Notes: generated by a model from the sequence alone, not told the origin. DNA of 7,050 bases from Planctomycetota bacterium (GCA_023397045.1 JAEWUR010000760.1:1-7050), one strand, 5' to 3'. Positions 1 through 5,963 are shown, counted from the first letter of the stretch. Numbers and translations are program-made.

Positions 1-234
1 TAACACTTCGATTTGTCGGTTCGCTTCGCCCAGTAACTCACTCTTGCGCGGCCGGTAGCTTGCGTCTACCAGAATCTCCAGCACGCGTATGGACCGGTCC
101 GCCAAACGCTGCCCGAAGATGAACCGCTGGTTCTTCGGAAAGGCGTCTACTCGCTCCAATACCCACTTCGTCCAATCGTACCATTTTACCAAGACGACCG
201 GGGCATCAATCTTCTCATCGCGATGAGTACGCAA
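1..234 (-). CDS. avd: Avd-like four-helix-bundle protein, DGR accessory factor (3' end outside window)
   Basis: Reading the minus strand from the in-frame stop TGA at 240-238, an open frame runs off the left edge for 78 codons. It contains PVVLVKWYDWTKWVLERVD, then FPKNQRFIFGQRLADRS, then VLEILVDASYRPRKSELL. This succession of amphipathic helices (KWYDWTKW, FP+..RF..GQRL, +.LE.L..A.Y) is the pattern of the bacterial Avd-like family, seen from sequence memory and not by search. Avd forms a barrel-shaped pentamer that binds the DGR reverse transcriptase and is needed for mutagenic retrohoming. Family members are about 110-130 aa, so roughly the last third is missing. There is no in-frame ATG before the conserved part. 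The TTG at 234-232 is the most plausible start, with only a weak GAGAA upstream, so the start is uncertain. It lies 79 bp downstream of, and co-oriented with, the SUMF1-fold target. A 23S rRNA intervening-sequence-type four-helix protein is the main alternative but fits the motif less well. Confidence 0.8.
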   Translation of the reverse strand, partial: MRTHRDEKIDAPVVLVKWYDWTKWVLERVDAFPKNQRFIFGQRLADRSIRVLEILVDASYRPRKSELLGEANRQIEVL

Positions 235-253
235 TTCTCAAAAATAACTGGCG

Positions 254-274
254 CGCCCTCGCTGCGCTCGGGCG
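254..274 (-). other. GC-rich hairpin between DGR target gene and avd
   Basis: CGCCC at 254-258 pairs with GGGCG at 270-274. A 2x2 internal loop and an inner GC/GC pair (261-262 with 266-267) close a 3-nt loop. It lies between the target stop (314) and avd (234). DGRs often carry a short hairpin downstream of the variable region, but there it is usually within tens of bases of the IMH, whereas here the PEP-CTERM coding part intervenes. It could equally be a weak terminator or attenuator that lowers avd expression. No T-tract follows it on the minus strand. Confidence 0.4.
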
Positions 275-277
275 AAA

Positions 278-311
278 AAGGTAAAGGGTAAAAGGGATAA
301 AGGACAAAGGG
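278..311. repeat. Short tandem purine repeat (AAAGGG-like), about four units
   Basis: On the plus strand there are four imperfect units of roughly 7-8 bp, each built on AAAGG or AAAGGG separated by TA, GAT or GAC. On the coding (minus) strand of the DGR block this gives a CCCTTT-rich pyrimidine tract directly after the stop codon of the target gene. Function is unknown. It could be a simple-sequence tract or a site of slipped-strand change. Confidence 0.6.
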
Positions 312-313
312 TG

Positions 314-1303
314 CTACTTGCGGCGTTTCCACCACAGCAGACCGCCAGCGGCAACGCAAAGCAACAAGGTGATGCTACCGGGCTCAGGAACACTTGCCAC
401 GCGGAACCCTATGTTGACGTCCTCGTACGTCGGGTCGATGCCGTTGCCGCGGGACGAGGACTGCAAGTTGCCGGAGGCGCTGTACCAATTGCCGCCCCGC
501 AAGCCACGCGACGAACCAGCGCCATAGTCGCCGGTTGAATAAGGGCTTTCCATCCACTCCCAGTTGTTGCCCATCATGTCGTAGGTGCCGTTGAGTTCCT
601 GGCTGCCGCTCCCCACGCTCCACGGGCCATAAGGGTTCGTCGCATATCCGTTGTCGTAGTAGTTCCAGCCCGTCCCCGTGCCGTGGCCCTGCGTCAGGCT
701 CTCGCCCGCCTTCGTCGCGAGGGTCTGCAACGACGTGCCGTTCCAGTACGCCGCCTTCACCCATTCGTTTTCCGTCGGCAGGAAGTAATAGGCGCTGGAG
801 TTGCGATACGGATTGCTGGCATCGTAACCGCCATCCCCGACGCTCCACGGGGCGAAGGTATAGTTGCTGGTGCCCTGCGTGCCGGTGAACTTGTAGGCCG
901 CCTGGTGCCCCGTGCTCGTGTTGAGCCAGTTGACGAACTGCGCCGCCTCGTACCAACTCAGGGAGTTTGTCGGGACATTCGTTGTGCCCGTACCCCAGTC
1001 TTTGAAGTCGTAGTCGTAAGCACTGGACGGGTAGCCCGTCACGGGCACGCCCAGGCTTGCCGTGAACTTGTTCCACTGGTCGTTGGTGATTTCGTAGGTC
1101 CCCATGCGGTAGTCGTAGTTCACGATGCCGTAACCGATACTCGGGTTCGTAGCGCCCGAGATCGGCACGAAGTCGATGGTAAACTCATTCGCCGTGCCCG
1201 CAGCGAAAGTGTCGGCCAGCCCCACTGAGTTACCGCCAAGAGCGAACCCACCCGCCACGGCCACCGTCAAGAGCGCTCTCGAAAACCTGTTTCCTGTAAA
1301 CAT
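314..1303 (-). CDS. Secreted SUMF1/FGE-fold (C-type-lectin-like) protein with PEP-CTERM anchor; probable DGR target
   Basis: The product is 329 aa. Residues 1-30 form a signal peptide (FSRALLTVAVAGGFALGG, then GLA before DTF). Residues 41-303 are an FGE-sulfatase/SUMF1 domain, with MGTYEITNDQW near 67-77, SWYEAAQFVNWLN at 116-128, LPTENEWVKAAYW at 175-187, GNNWEWMES at 245-253 and RGGNW...NIGFRVA at 269-303. Residues 305-329 are a PEP-CTERM signal: VPEPGS, a hydrophobic segment, then KRRK. The only cysteine is in the anchor, so the catalytic cysteine pair of true formylglycine-generating enzymes is absent, and a binding scaffold is more likely than an enzyme. The ATG at 1303 is preferred over the one at 1360 because it starts the signal peptide directly and has AAAGGG 8 nt upstream. 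Exosortase processing and surface retention are inferred from the tail. Its downstream neighbour is an Avd-like gene. PEP-CTERM SUMF1 proteins are common in Planctomycetes without any DGR, so the target role rests on the neighbour and the variable-region pattern. Confidence 0.9.
   Translation of the reverse strand: MFTGNRFSRALLTVAVAGGFALGGNSVGLADTFAAGTANEFTIDFVPISGATNPSIGYGIVNYDYRMGTYEITNDQWNKFTASLGVPVTGYPSSAYDYDFKDWGTGTTNVPTNSLSWYEAAQFVNWLNTSTGHQAAYKFTGTQGTSNYTFAPWSVGDGGYDASNPYRNSSAYYFLPTENEWVKAAYWNGTSLQTLATKAGESLTQGHGTGTGWNYYDNGYATNPYGPWSVGSGSQELNGTYDMMGNNWEWMESPYSTGDYGAGSSRGLRGGNWYSASGNLQSSSRGNGIDPTYEDVNIGFRVASVPEPGSITLLLCVAAGGLLWWKRRK
395..499 (-). other. Candidate DGR variable region (VR) with IMH-like 3' end
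   Basis: This covers residues 269-303, starting RGGNW and ending NIGFRVA, the segment of the CLec fold that DGRs diversify. Sixteen positions that are typically variable in such targets (274-279, 284, 286-290, 293, 295-297) use the codons TAC, AGC, GCC, TCC, GGC, AAC, TCC, GGC, AAC, GGC, ATC, GAC, TAC, GAC, GTC and AAC. All end in C, as expected if each arose from an AAC codon in the template by adenine-specific mutagenesis. Framework codons (RGG, W, L, Q, GFR) separate them. The invariant end GGGTTCCGCGTGGCA (409-395) resembles an IMH-type conserved tail. The matching template repeat was not found in the window, so the exact limits are estimates. Confidence 0.6.
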
Positions 1304-1514
1304 GTTGGATACCCTTTGCCTTGCTGGTCCAGAGAAACTGTTCTTTTGTCCGCACGCCAACCTTAAATCGTGGCGCAGGGGTGCGCGGCGAGACAGAGTT
1401 TATACCGAAGGAGACAGCCCACGTTCTCGAAACGCCCGCCGACCGTTTTGGCGCGGCGAACACACGCGCGGGCTACAGGCTGTCGCTGCCTCAACACAGA
1501 GCGAAATTGAATAT
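1304..1514 (-). other. Long 5' leader of the SUMF1-fold gene; no gene seen
   Basis: About 210 nt lie between the predicted transcription start (near 1514) and the ATG at 1303. Open frames run through it on both strands, but none resembles a known protein. The ribosome binding site AAAGGG lies at 1312-1317. No recognised riboswitch or small RNA could be assigned. Confidence 0.45.
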
Positions 1515-1520
1515 ACCGTT

Positions 1521-1548
1521 AATATAGCAATACCATACTTTCTGTCAA
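1521..1548 (-). promoter_or_regulatory. Sigma70-type promoter for the SUMF1-fold gene
   Basis: On the minus strand a perfect -35 box TTGACA (1548-1543) is separated by 16 nt from a -10 box TATATT (1526-1521, 5 of 6 consensus). The surroundings are an AT-rich island in GC-rich DNA. The predicted start lies near 1514, giving a leader of about 210 nt and probably a joint transcript of target and avd. Confidence 0.6.
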
Positions 1549-1552
1549 TATG

Positions 1553-1562
1553 CCCCCCCCCC
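1553..1562. repeat. Homopolymeric C10/G10 tract next to the promoter
   Basis: Ten consecutive C on the plus strand (G10 on the minus strand) end 4 bp upstream of the -35 box of the SUMF1-fold gene. Tracts of this length are prone to slippage, and in other bacteria tracts beside promoters can give phase-variable expression. A sequencing length error is also possible here. Confidence 0.9.
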
Positions 1563-1762
1563 AAGAACTTGCGGCAGCAGGGACCGCAAGCGTAAGTGCT
1601 TATCTGGGAGCAGGTCCCGTCGGTTTGCTGTCCGCACGCCGATTGGAAGGTTGCTGTTGGCCCGAGGTCGGCTGCGACGTTACCTTGGCCCGTCCGTAGC
1701 GGTCGTGCCAGCGCGGTTGTTGGCCCGGACCGCTACGACTCCGCAAACCGAGGAGGCCAAGG
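1563..1762. other. Intergenic stretch before the transposase with short repeats
   Basis: No gene is supported here. The octamer TTGGCCCG occurs three times in direct orientation (1657-1664, 1685-1692, 1720-1727). The last two copies are interleaved with the hairpin described separately. The left end of the insertion sequence must lie somewhere in or near this stretch, but no inverted-repeat partner of the right side was recognised. The repeats could be transposase-binding sites. Confidence 0.4.
1695..1737. repeat. 10-bp inverted repeat (hairpin) upstream of the transposase
   Basis: CGTAGCGGTC (1695-1704) is a perfect inverted repeat of GACCGCTACG (1728-1737). Inside the loop GCCA (1707-1710) can pair with TGGC (1721-1724), extending the structure. 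It sits 25 bp before the transposase ATG and ahead of its ribosome binding site. Insertion sequences often carry such hairpins to block translation of transposase from transcripts that read in from outside. Confidence 0.6.
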
Positions 1763-3068
1763 ATGGTCCGCGTCAACGTCGAATTGGATTTGCCGTCGGG
1801 GGTGGAACTGTTGGGATACGAGCGCTCGGGCGACGGGCATGGCTTCGAGGTGAAGTTCCCGCTGCCGGACTTCTGCCGTTGCGAGAAGTGCGGCCACGAA
1901 GCGCCGTCCACCTACGAGTACAAGAGCACGGTTTATGTGGTCCGCGACCTGGAACTGTGGGGGCAGCCGAGCTGGCTCATCTTCCAGCCCTGCTTCCATC
2001 GTTGCTCGCGCTGCGGTCACCGCCAGGAGCACCTCGCGCCGTTCAAGCGGAGGAAGGTGATGTACACCTACCGCTTCGAGGAATACGTGTTGCGGATGCT
2101 CATCGGCAGCAACGAAGAAGAGGTGGCGGCGCGGCTGGGCATCTCGGCCGAGACGGTGGCCCTGATCGTCGAGAACCAGTTGAAGCACGACAAGCAGATT
2201 GACCCGGCGCGCGTCATCAAGCACGTGGGCATGGACGAGATCAGCCTCAAGAAGCGGCACAAGCTGTACGTGACGGTGATGACGGACCTGAGCGACCCGG
2301 AGTCGCCGAAGGTGCTGGCGGTGGCGCGCGGGCGCGACACGGCGGCGGCCGTCGAATGCCTGGGGAAATTGACGCCCGAGCAGCGTGAGGCGGTGGAAAC
2401 GCACCGCGTGGACATGGGCAAGGTGTACGGCGCGGTGTGCGACGAGCAACTGCCGAACAGCCGGTTGGTGGTGGACCGGTTCCACGTGGCGAAGCAGTTC
2501 AACGAGGTGGTCGATGAGTTGCGGAAAAAAAACCACGCGGAAGTACAAGGCGCAGTTGTCGAAGGCGGAGCAGAAGCAATTCCGTTCGCTGATGTGGGAG
2601 TTCCGCCGCGACCCGAAAGACCTCAAGCCCGAGCAGCGCGAGGCATTGGAACGGCTGTTCGTCGATTTGCCCATGTTGAAGGACGTGTATGAGACACGGG
2701 CGCGGTTCAAAGAGATTTTCGACACCGCACCAGACGCGGCCACGGCGGAACACCAGTTGGCCGAACTCCGCGCGCGGACCGAATTGCTGGGGCTGGACTT
2801 CAGCAAGTTCTGGACGACCTACGACAACTGGAAAACAGGTATCCTGAACTACTTCGACGGCCGTTACACCAGCGCTGCGGTGGAAGGGATCAACAACAAG
2901 GCGCGGGTAATTACCAAGCGCTGCTACGGGGTGAAGTCCTCCGGCACGCTCTGGAACCGGTTGATACTGGATTTGAACCGGGCGTCGGATGCGGCGGACC
3001 GGAGCATCGCGGAGCTTCGCCAGATCGTCAACGGCCTGAAGGCCGTATTTCTCGGCTTCTGCACCTAA
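1763..3068 (+). mobile_element. ISL3-family insertion sequence (coding core; ends not resolved)
   Basis: The transposase family identifies the element. The true element must extend beyond the coding core, probably to between about 1560 and 1690 on the left and about 3080 and 3180 on the right. ISL3 elements normally have imperfect terminal repeats of 15-39 bp starting with GG and make 8-bp target duplications. I compared both flanks by eye and found no convincing pair, so the ends may be degenerate or one end may be lost. It separates the DGR block from the glycosyltransferase operon. Confidence 0.7.
1763..3068 (+). pseudogene. ISL3-family DDE transposase, frameshifted at an A8 run
   Basis: The first frame (1763-2530) carries an N-terminal zinc-binding motif (C40-x2-C43 and C81-x2-C84) and a helix-turn-helix at about 101-140 (EEEVAARLGISAETV). 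It also carries the first two catalytic aspartates, D158 in GMDEIS and D238 in VVDRFH. The rest is in the next frame from 2532: the linker with ELRARTELLGLDF, then the catalytic glutamate in SAAVEGINNKARV, then KRCYG and a C-terminal LGFCT. Joined by removing one A from the run at 2525-2532, the product would be 434 aa, normal for the family, with the glutamate at 374. Without correction the first frame ends at 2692 after 309 aa and lacks the glutamate. AGGAGG at 1751-1756, 6 nt before the ATG, decides the start. Frameshift mutation, sequencing error or transcriptional slippage could each explain the break. The two halves otherwise show no decay, so the damage is recent or the shift is tolerated. 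Confidence 0.88.
2525..2532 (+). other. A8 slippage/frameshift site in transposase
   Basis: Eight A between CGG and CCACG. Seven would give the uninterrupted family sequence R-K-K-T-T-R-K. Polymerase slippage losing one A on this run would restore the full-length transposase in part of the transcripts. Confidence 0.75.
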
Positions 3069-3180
3069 GACCGGAAGAGCCCAAAAACCCATTATAACAA
3101 ATGTCCATCCGCCCCAAAGATGACCACAAGGGCCCCCAACCAGCCCTCCTGCCTTCGCTATTTTCGCAAGTCGAATGATA
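3069..3180. other. Intergenic DNA after the transposase; likely right end of the IS
   Basis: No gene is supported. GGAAGAGCCC with AAAAACCC follows the transposase stop (about 3072-3090). In the inward direction this reads GGGTTTTTGGGCTCTTCC, a G-rich start of the sort seen at ISL3 ends. No left partner was found, so it is only a candidate terminus. Confidence 0.3.
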
Positions 3181-3209
3181 TTGCCAGTGAAACTAAGGAT
3201 GCGTATACT
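3181..3209 (+). promoter_or_regulatory. Promoter of the glycosyltransferase operon
   Basis: TTGCCA (3181-3186, 5 of 6 for -35), a 17-nt spacer and TATACT (3204-3209, 5 of 6 for -10). The predicted start near 3216 gives a leader of about 175 nt before the ATG at 3391. It may lie just outside or at the edge of the insertion sequence, so it could be native or IS-derived. Confidence 0.55.
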
Positions 3210-3237
3210 GCGCGGCCATCTTGGGTAAATCAGAGGA

Positions 3238-3314
3238 GGGGACAGTCGACCTCGCGGTCCCCAGGTGAAAGTCATAGGGCGGCAGGGCCGCCAGCCAATA
3301 CGAGCTACCGCTCG
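3238..3314 (+). promoter_or_regulatory. Hairpin-rich 5' leader of the glycosyltransferase operon
   Basis: Three short stem-loops follow one another. GGGGAC (3238-3243) pairs with GTCCCC (3257-3262). GGCGGC (3278-3283) pairs with GCCGCC (3287-3292) around a 3-nt loop. CGAGC (3301-3305) pairs with GCTCG (3310-3314). No T-tract follows any of them. They may influence mRNA stability or translation. No known riboswitch class was recognised. Confidence 0.4.
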
Positions 3315-3390
3315 ACTAGCTTCGACCCGCTCCCGTTGGTCGCTGAACATTGTTAAACACTTCACGATCTTTGGGATTAGTAGTATAGCT

Positions 3391-5040
3391 ATGACATACA
3401 TCTCATCGTTCGACGCAGCTCCGGCAGATTTTCCAAACCATCTCGCCGGTCCGCAACCTGAGCAAATCGCCTACGAGCCGAGATACCGGCTCTTGCTGGC
3501 GTTGGTGCTGCTTTGTCTCGTCCCACGTGCTATCGTCGCCGTCTTCATCCCTTGCATCGCCGGCGACGGAGTGAATTATGTCAACGCCGCGCAAGCCCTC
3601 GAAGCCGGCAACTACCGCGATGCGCTCTGGGAGGGCGGCATCAACATTTACCCAGTCCTTCTGACGGTTTTTCATCGTCTCGGCATCGATTGGGAGACGG
3701 CCGCCATCACCTGGGGCGTCGTCATTTCAAGCCTCGTCGTGCTTCCGCTCTGGGGTTGGATTCGGCGTCAATTCGACGATCGCGTGGCGCTGGTCGCGTG
3801 CCTGCTGTATATCGTCCACCCGAAGTTCATCACGGAAAGCCCCGAGTTGATGCGCGACCCGACGTTTTGGTTCTTCTTCACATTCGCGATCTACGCGATG
3901 TGGCGGGCGGTGACCGAAGTTCGATACGGGTATTTCGTCGCGACGGGCGCCGCCATCACGTTGGCCGCGCTGACGCGAATCGAGGGAATTCTATTGCTGA
4001 TTCCGCTGTTCGTCTGGGCTTTCTGGCGAGTGCTGGCCCTGAAAACCGCGCGACGCAAGCTCGTGTTTGGAATGATCCTGTGCCTGTCGGTATTCCCCCT
4101 GCTGATCCTCGCGGTCAACCTCGTCTGGTTGAGCGGTCATTCCGATTGGGCGATGATTCGAGTCAGCCCTTTGGAACGGATTCGCCCGTGCATCGAATCC
4201 CTGTTCGGCGGCAAGGCGCCGGAAGTCACCGACGCAACCGTCGCGCCGCCGCGTATTGGCCGAATCATCTGGCGATTCTTCCCGACGATGACCCGCGGCC
4301 TGTCGCCGGTGTTCGCCTTGCTGATGTTCGGCGGCATCTGGGGTTGGCGGCGAACATGGTCCCGTCGCGACCACCAGGCGTTGTTTCTCACGTCCATGGC
4401 GGCCATTTGCGGAATCCTGATCCAGTCCTGGTCGAATTGGTATCTGCAAGGCAATATCAACGCCCGATACGCACTGCCGATCGCTCTGATGGCCTCCCCC
4501 TTTGCCGCCCTTGGACTGATGGCTCTGACCGCTCGTATTCGCACGTTCATCGAAAATCGCGGATGGCAACCCAACGGATTTCGGTCCGCGACGGCCGCCG
4601 CCTCGTTTCTCGTCTTGCTGCCGGGCGCCGTCGACGTGTCGCACAACGTCCTAACGAACTATGATATCCGCCACACGGCCAACGCCGTCGGCCATTGGCT
4701 GAAACATGAATACTCCAGCCCGCCGATGATCCTGGCGCCTTGGGACATCGTGCGGCCGGTCAGCTTTTACGCCGGAAACAAGACGTACGCCAGCTTCCGC
4801 TACGACGACGCCGACGACTATATCGTCGACTCGGCACGACAGTCGAACGCCGACGTCGTGGTGCTGCAATCGCTCGGCGTCATGACTCCCCAACGATGCG
4901 ATTCGCTCGCGGACCAACTGATGGAACTCGGTTTCAAGGCAATCGAGCGCGATTCCCTGGCCTGTGTCGGCCCGAACTGTCGCGTTCTTGTGCGAGCCGA
5001 CCGCCTCGATGTGACCCGGCGACCCATTTCGAGGCGGTAG
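3391..5040 (+). CDS. Polytopic membrane glycosyltransferase, GT39/ArnT-like
   Basis: The protein is 549 aa. Many hydrophobic segments are visible, at about 33-53, 105-121, 132-142, 158-171, 182-212, 225-247, 305-319, 331-345, 361-379 and 402-413, followed by a soluble C-terminal part of about 130 residues. The first external loop has AGDGVNYVNAA with D59, the position of the catalytic acidic residue in GT39/GT83 enzymes. ESPELMRDP (149-157) and NARYALP (357-363) match the second-loop and RY-LP patterns of these families. Such enzymes use a polyprenyl-phosphate sugar and transfer it to protein, lipid A or another envelope acceptor at the outer face of the inner membrane. The exact substrate cannot be told. 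The ATG at 3391 is chosen because the hydrophobic core follows it as in relatives. The frame stays open to a GTG at 3265, but that stretch looks like leader, and no strong ribosome binding site precedes 3391. It is 5 bp upstream of the GT2 gene and almost certainly co-transcribed with it. Confidence 0.82.
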   Translation: MTYISSFDAAPADFPNHLAGPQPEQIAYEPRYRLLLALVLLCLVPRAIVAVFIPCIAGDGVNYVNAAQALEAGNYRDALWEGGINIYPVLLTVFHRLGIDWETAAITWGVVISSLVVLPLWGWIRRQFDDRVALVACLLYIVHPKFITESPELMRDPTFWFFFTFAIYAMWRAVTEVRYGYFVATGAAITLAALTRIEGILLLIPLFVWAFWRVLALKTARRKLVFGMILCLSVFPLLILAVNLVWLSGHSDWAMIRVSPLERIRPCIESLFGGKAPEVTDATVAPPRIGRIIWRFFPTMTRGLSPVFALLMFGGIWGWRRTWSRRDHQALFLTSMAAICGILIQSWSNWYLQGNINARYALPIALMASPFAALGLMALTARIRTFIENRGWQPNGFRSATAAASFLVLLPGAVDVSHNVLTNYDIRHTANAVGHWLKHEYSSPPMILAPWDIVRPVSFYAGNKTYASFRYDDADDYIVDSARQSNADVVVLQSLGVMTPQRCDSLADQLMELGFKAIERDSLACVGPNCRVLVRADRLDVTRRPISRR

Positions 5041-5045
5041 AGTCC

Positions 5046-5816
5046 ATGGCGCAGAAGCTGACCGTCCTGATTCCCTGCAAAAACGAATCGCAGAACATCC
5101 GCGATTGCATCGAATCGGTCCGGCCGCTGGCCGACGAAATCCTGGTGGCCGACTCGCTGTCGACCGACGACACGCTGCAAATCGTCCGCGAGATCGGCGG
5201 TTGTCGCATCATCGAGCGAGAGTTTATCGATTACGCGAACTTCAAGAACTGGGCTATTCCCCAGGCATCCCATCCCTGGGTGCTGATCGTCGACGCCGAC
5301 GAGCGCCTGACCGAGACGCTTGCCGACGAGATCCGAAAAGTGCTGGCCGACGACGATCCCGCGCGCGACGCCTATTGCATGCGCCGCGACAACTTCTTCC
5401 TCGGCCAGTTGATCCGCCATTGCGGTTGGAATCGCTCGAAAATCACGCGGCTGTTCCGTCGCGACATCTGCCGCTACGGTCGGGCAAGGGGCCACGAGCA
5501 ACTCGACGTGGCGGCCGGGCGTCTCGGCATGCTGCAAGGCAAACTGCTCCACTACACCTGCACGTCGCTAGCACTGTTTTCAGAAAAGCACGTCCGGTAC
5601 GCAACCATTTGGGCCGAAGATCGCTTTGCCGCGGGACGCCGCGCAACGCTGGCCGGAATCCTCGTTCGCCCCTTCGCCCGATTCTTGCAACTCTATCTGC
5701 TTCGGGCCGGATTTCTCGACGGCACGGCCGGCCTGATCGTCTGCCTGAACAACATGTTCTACACGTATCTCAAATACGCCATGCTCTGGCAATTCGGCCG
5801 AAACCGGACGCCGTAA
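5046..5816 (+). CDS. Family 2 glycosyltransferase, WaaE/KdtX-like
   Basis: The protein is 256 aa with a GT-A fold. The N-terminal strand TVLIPCKNES (6-15) binds the nucleotide, followed by DEILVADSLSTDDT (30-43). The metal-binding DAD lies at 83-85 within VDADERLTE. The acceptor region FFLGQLIRHCGWN (117-129) and TRLFRR (134-139) and a GHEQLDV (149-155) match the beta-1,4-glucosyltransferase WaaE/KdtX group, as does the C-terminal segment with LRAGFLDGTAGL and FYTYLKYAMLW, a membrane-associating helix. The usual VHE triad is replaced by GHE here. The family uses a sugar nucleotide to extend lipopolysaccharide core or related envelope glycans on the cytoplasmic face. The start at 5046 lies 5 bp after the previous stop, with GAGG at about 5030-5034 as ribosome binding site. 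With the GT39-like gene upstream it forms a compact glycan-assembly pair. The exact sugar is unknown. Confidence 0.88.
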   Translation: MAQKLTVLIPCKNESQNIRDCIESVRPLADEILVADSLSTDDTLQIVREIGGCRIIEREFIDYANFKNWAIPQASHPWVLIVDADERLTETLADEIRKVLADDDPARDAYCMRRDNFFLGQLIRHCGWNRSKITRLFRRDICRYGRARGHEQLDVAAGRLGMLQGKLLHYTCTSLALFSEKHVRYATIWAEDRFAAGRRATLAGILVRPFARFLQLYLLRAGFLDGTAGLIVCLNNMFYTYLKYAMLWQFGRNRTP

Positions 5817-5825
5817 CCATATAAA

Positions 5826-5843
5826 ACCCCATTACGGTGGGGT
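5826..5843 (-). terminator. Small hairpin after the glycosyltransferase operon
   Basis: ACCCCA (5826-5831) and TGGGGT (5838-5843) form a 6-bp stem with a 6-nt loop, 9 bp after the GT2 stop. On the minus strand it is followed by TTTTATA, so it is a better terminator for transcripts coming from the right. On the plus strand no T-run follows, and it may act as a weak terminator or 3' stabiliser. Confidence 0.5.
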
Positions 5844-5869
5844 ATCGCAAGATTGTCACATGGCTGGGC

Positions 5870-5898
5870 TTGGCAGACGCCGTTTCGAATGCTATTCT
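5870..5898 (+). promoter_or_regulatory. Promoter for tRNA-Phe
   Basis: TTGGCA (5870-5875, 5 of 6 for -35), a 17-nt spacer and TATTCT (5893-5898, 4 of 6 for -10). The predicted start near 5905 leaves a leader of about 59 nt to be trimmed before the tRNA at 5964. Confidence 0.5.
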
Positions 5899-5963
5899 AA
5901 AAAGTCTTCCGTCGCTTTCAACCGGCCAAACAAGGCCTTGGAGGCGATGCAAACCCGTTTCGA

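Noticed and set aside
278..311. CRISPR array
   Set aside because: The AAAGGG units are about 8 bp and contiguous with no spacers. No other spaced repeats are present.
395..499. Template repeat partner of the variable region inside the window
   Set aside because: No second copy of the RGGNW...GFRVA coding sequence was seen on either strand. If it exists it must lie outside the window.
1347..1640. 12-bp direct repeat TGTCCGCACGCC at 1347-1358 and 1629-1640
   Set aside because: A 12-mer repeat is expected about once by chance in 7 kb. It is not at plausible IS ends and has no longer homology around it.
1733..2806. Long antisense open frame (357 codons, minus strand) over the transposase
   Set aside because: It is opposite a clearly recognisable ISL3 transposase, has low-complexity His/Arg/Val-rich composition and no family resemblance. 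It is a shadow frame of GC-rich DNA.
1567..3171. Inverted 7-mer ACTTGCG (1567-1573 and 3165-3171) as IS terminal repeats
   Set aside because: It is too short, does not extend, and has no flanking 8-bp duplication. It is within chance expectation for the stretches compared.
2499..3401. Minus-strand open frame of 300 codons spanning the transposase 3' part and the following intergenic region
   Set aside because: It is mostly antisense to the transposase. The hydrophobic stretch over 3070-3180 has no recognisable domain, and no ribosome binding site supports it.
3513..4664. Open frame of 383 codons in another plus frame
   Set aside because: It is very Arg/Pro-rich, overlaps the membrane glycosyltransferase and has no domain. 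It is a shadow frame.
4818..5552. Minus-strand open frame opposite the GT2 gene
   Set aside because: It is antisense to a strongly recognisable glycosyltransferase and has no family features of its own.
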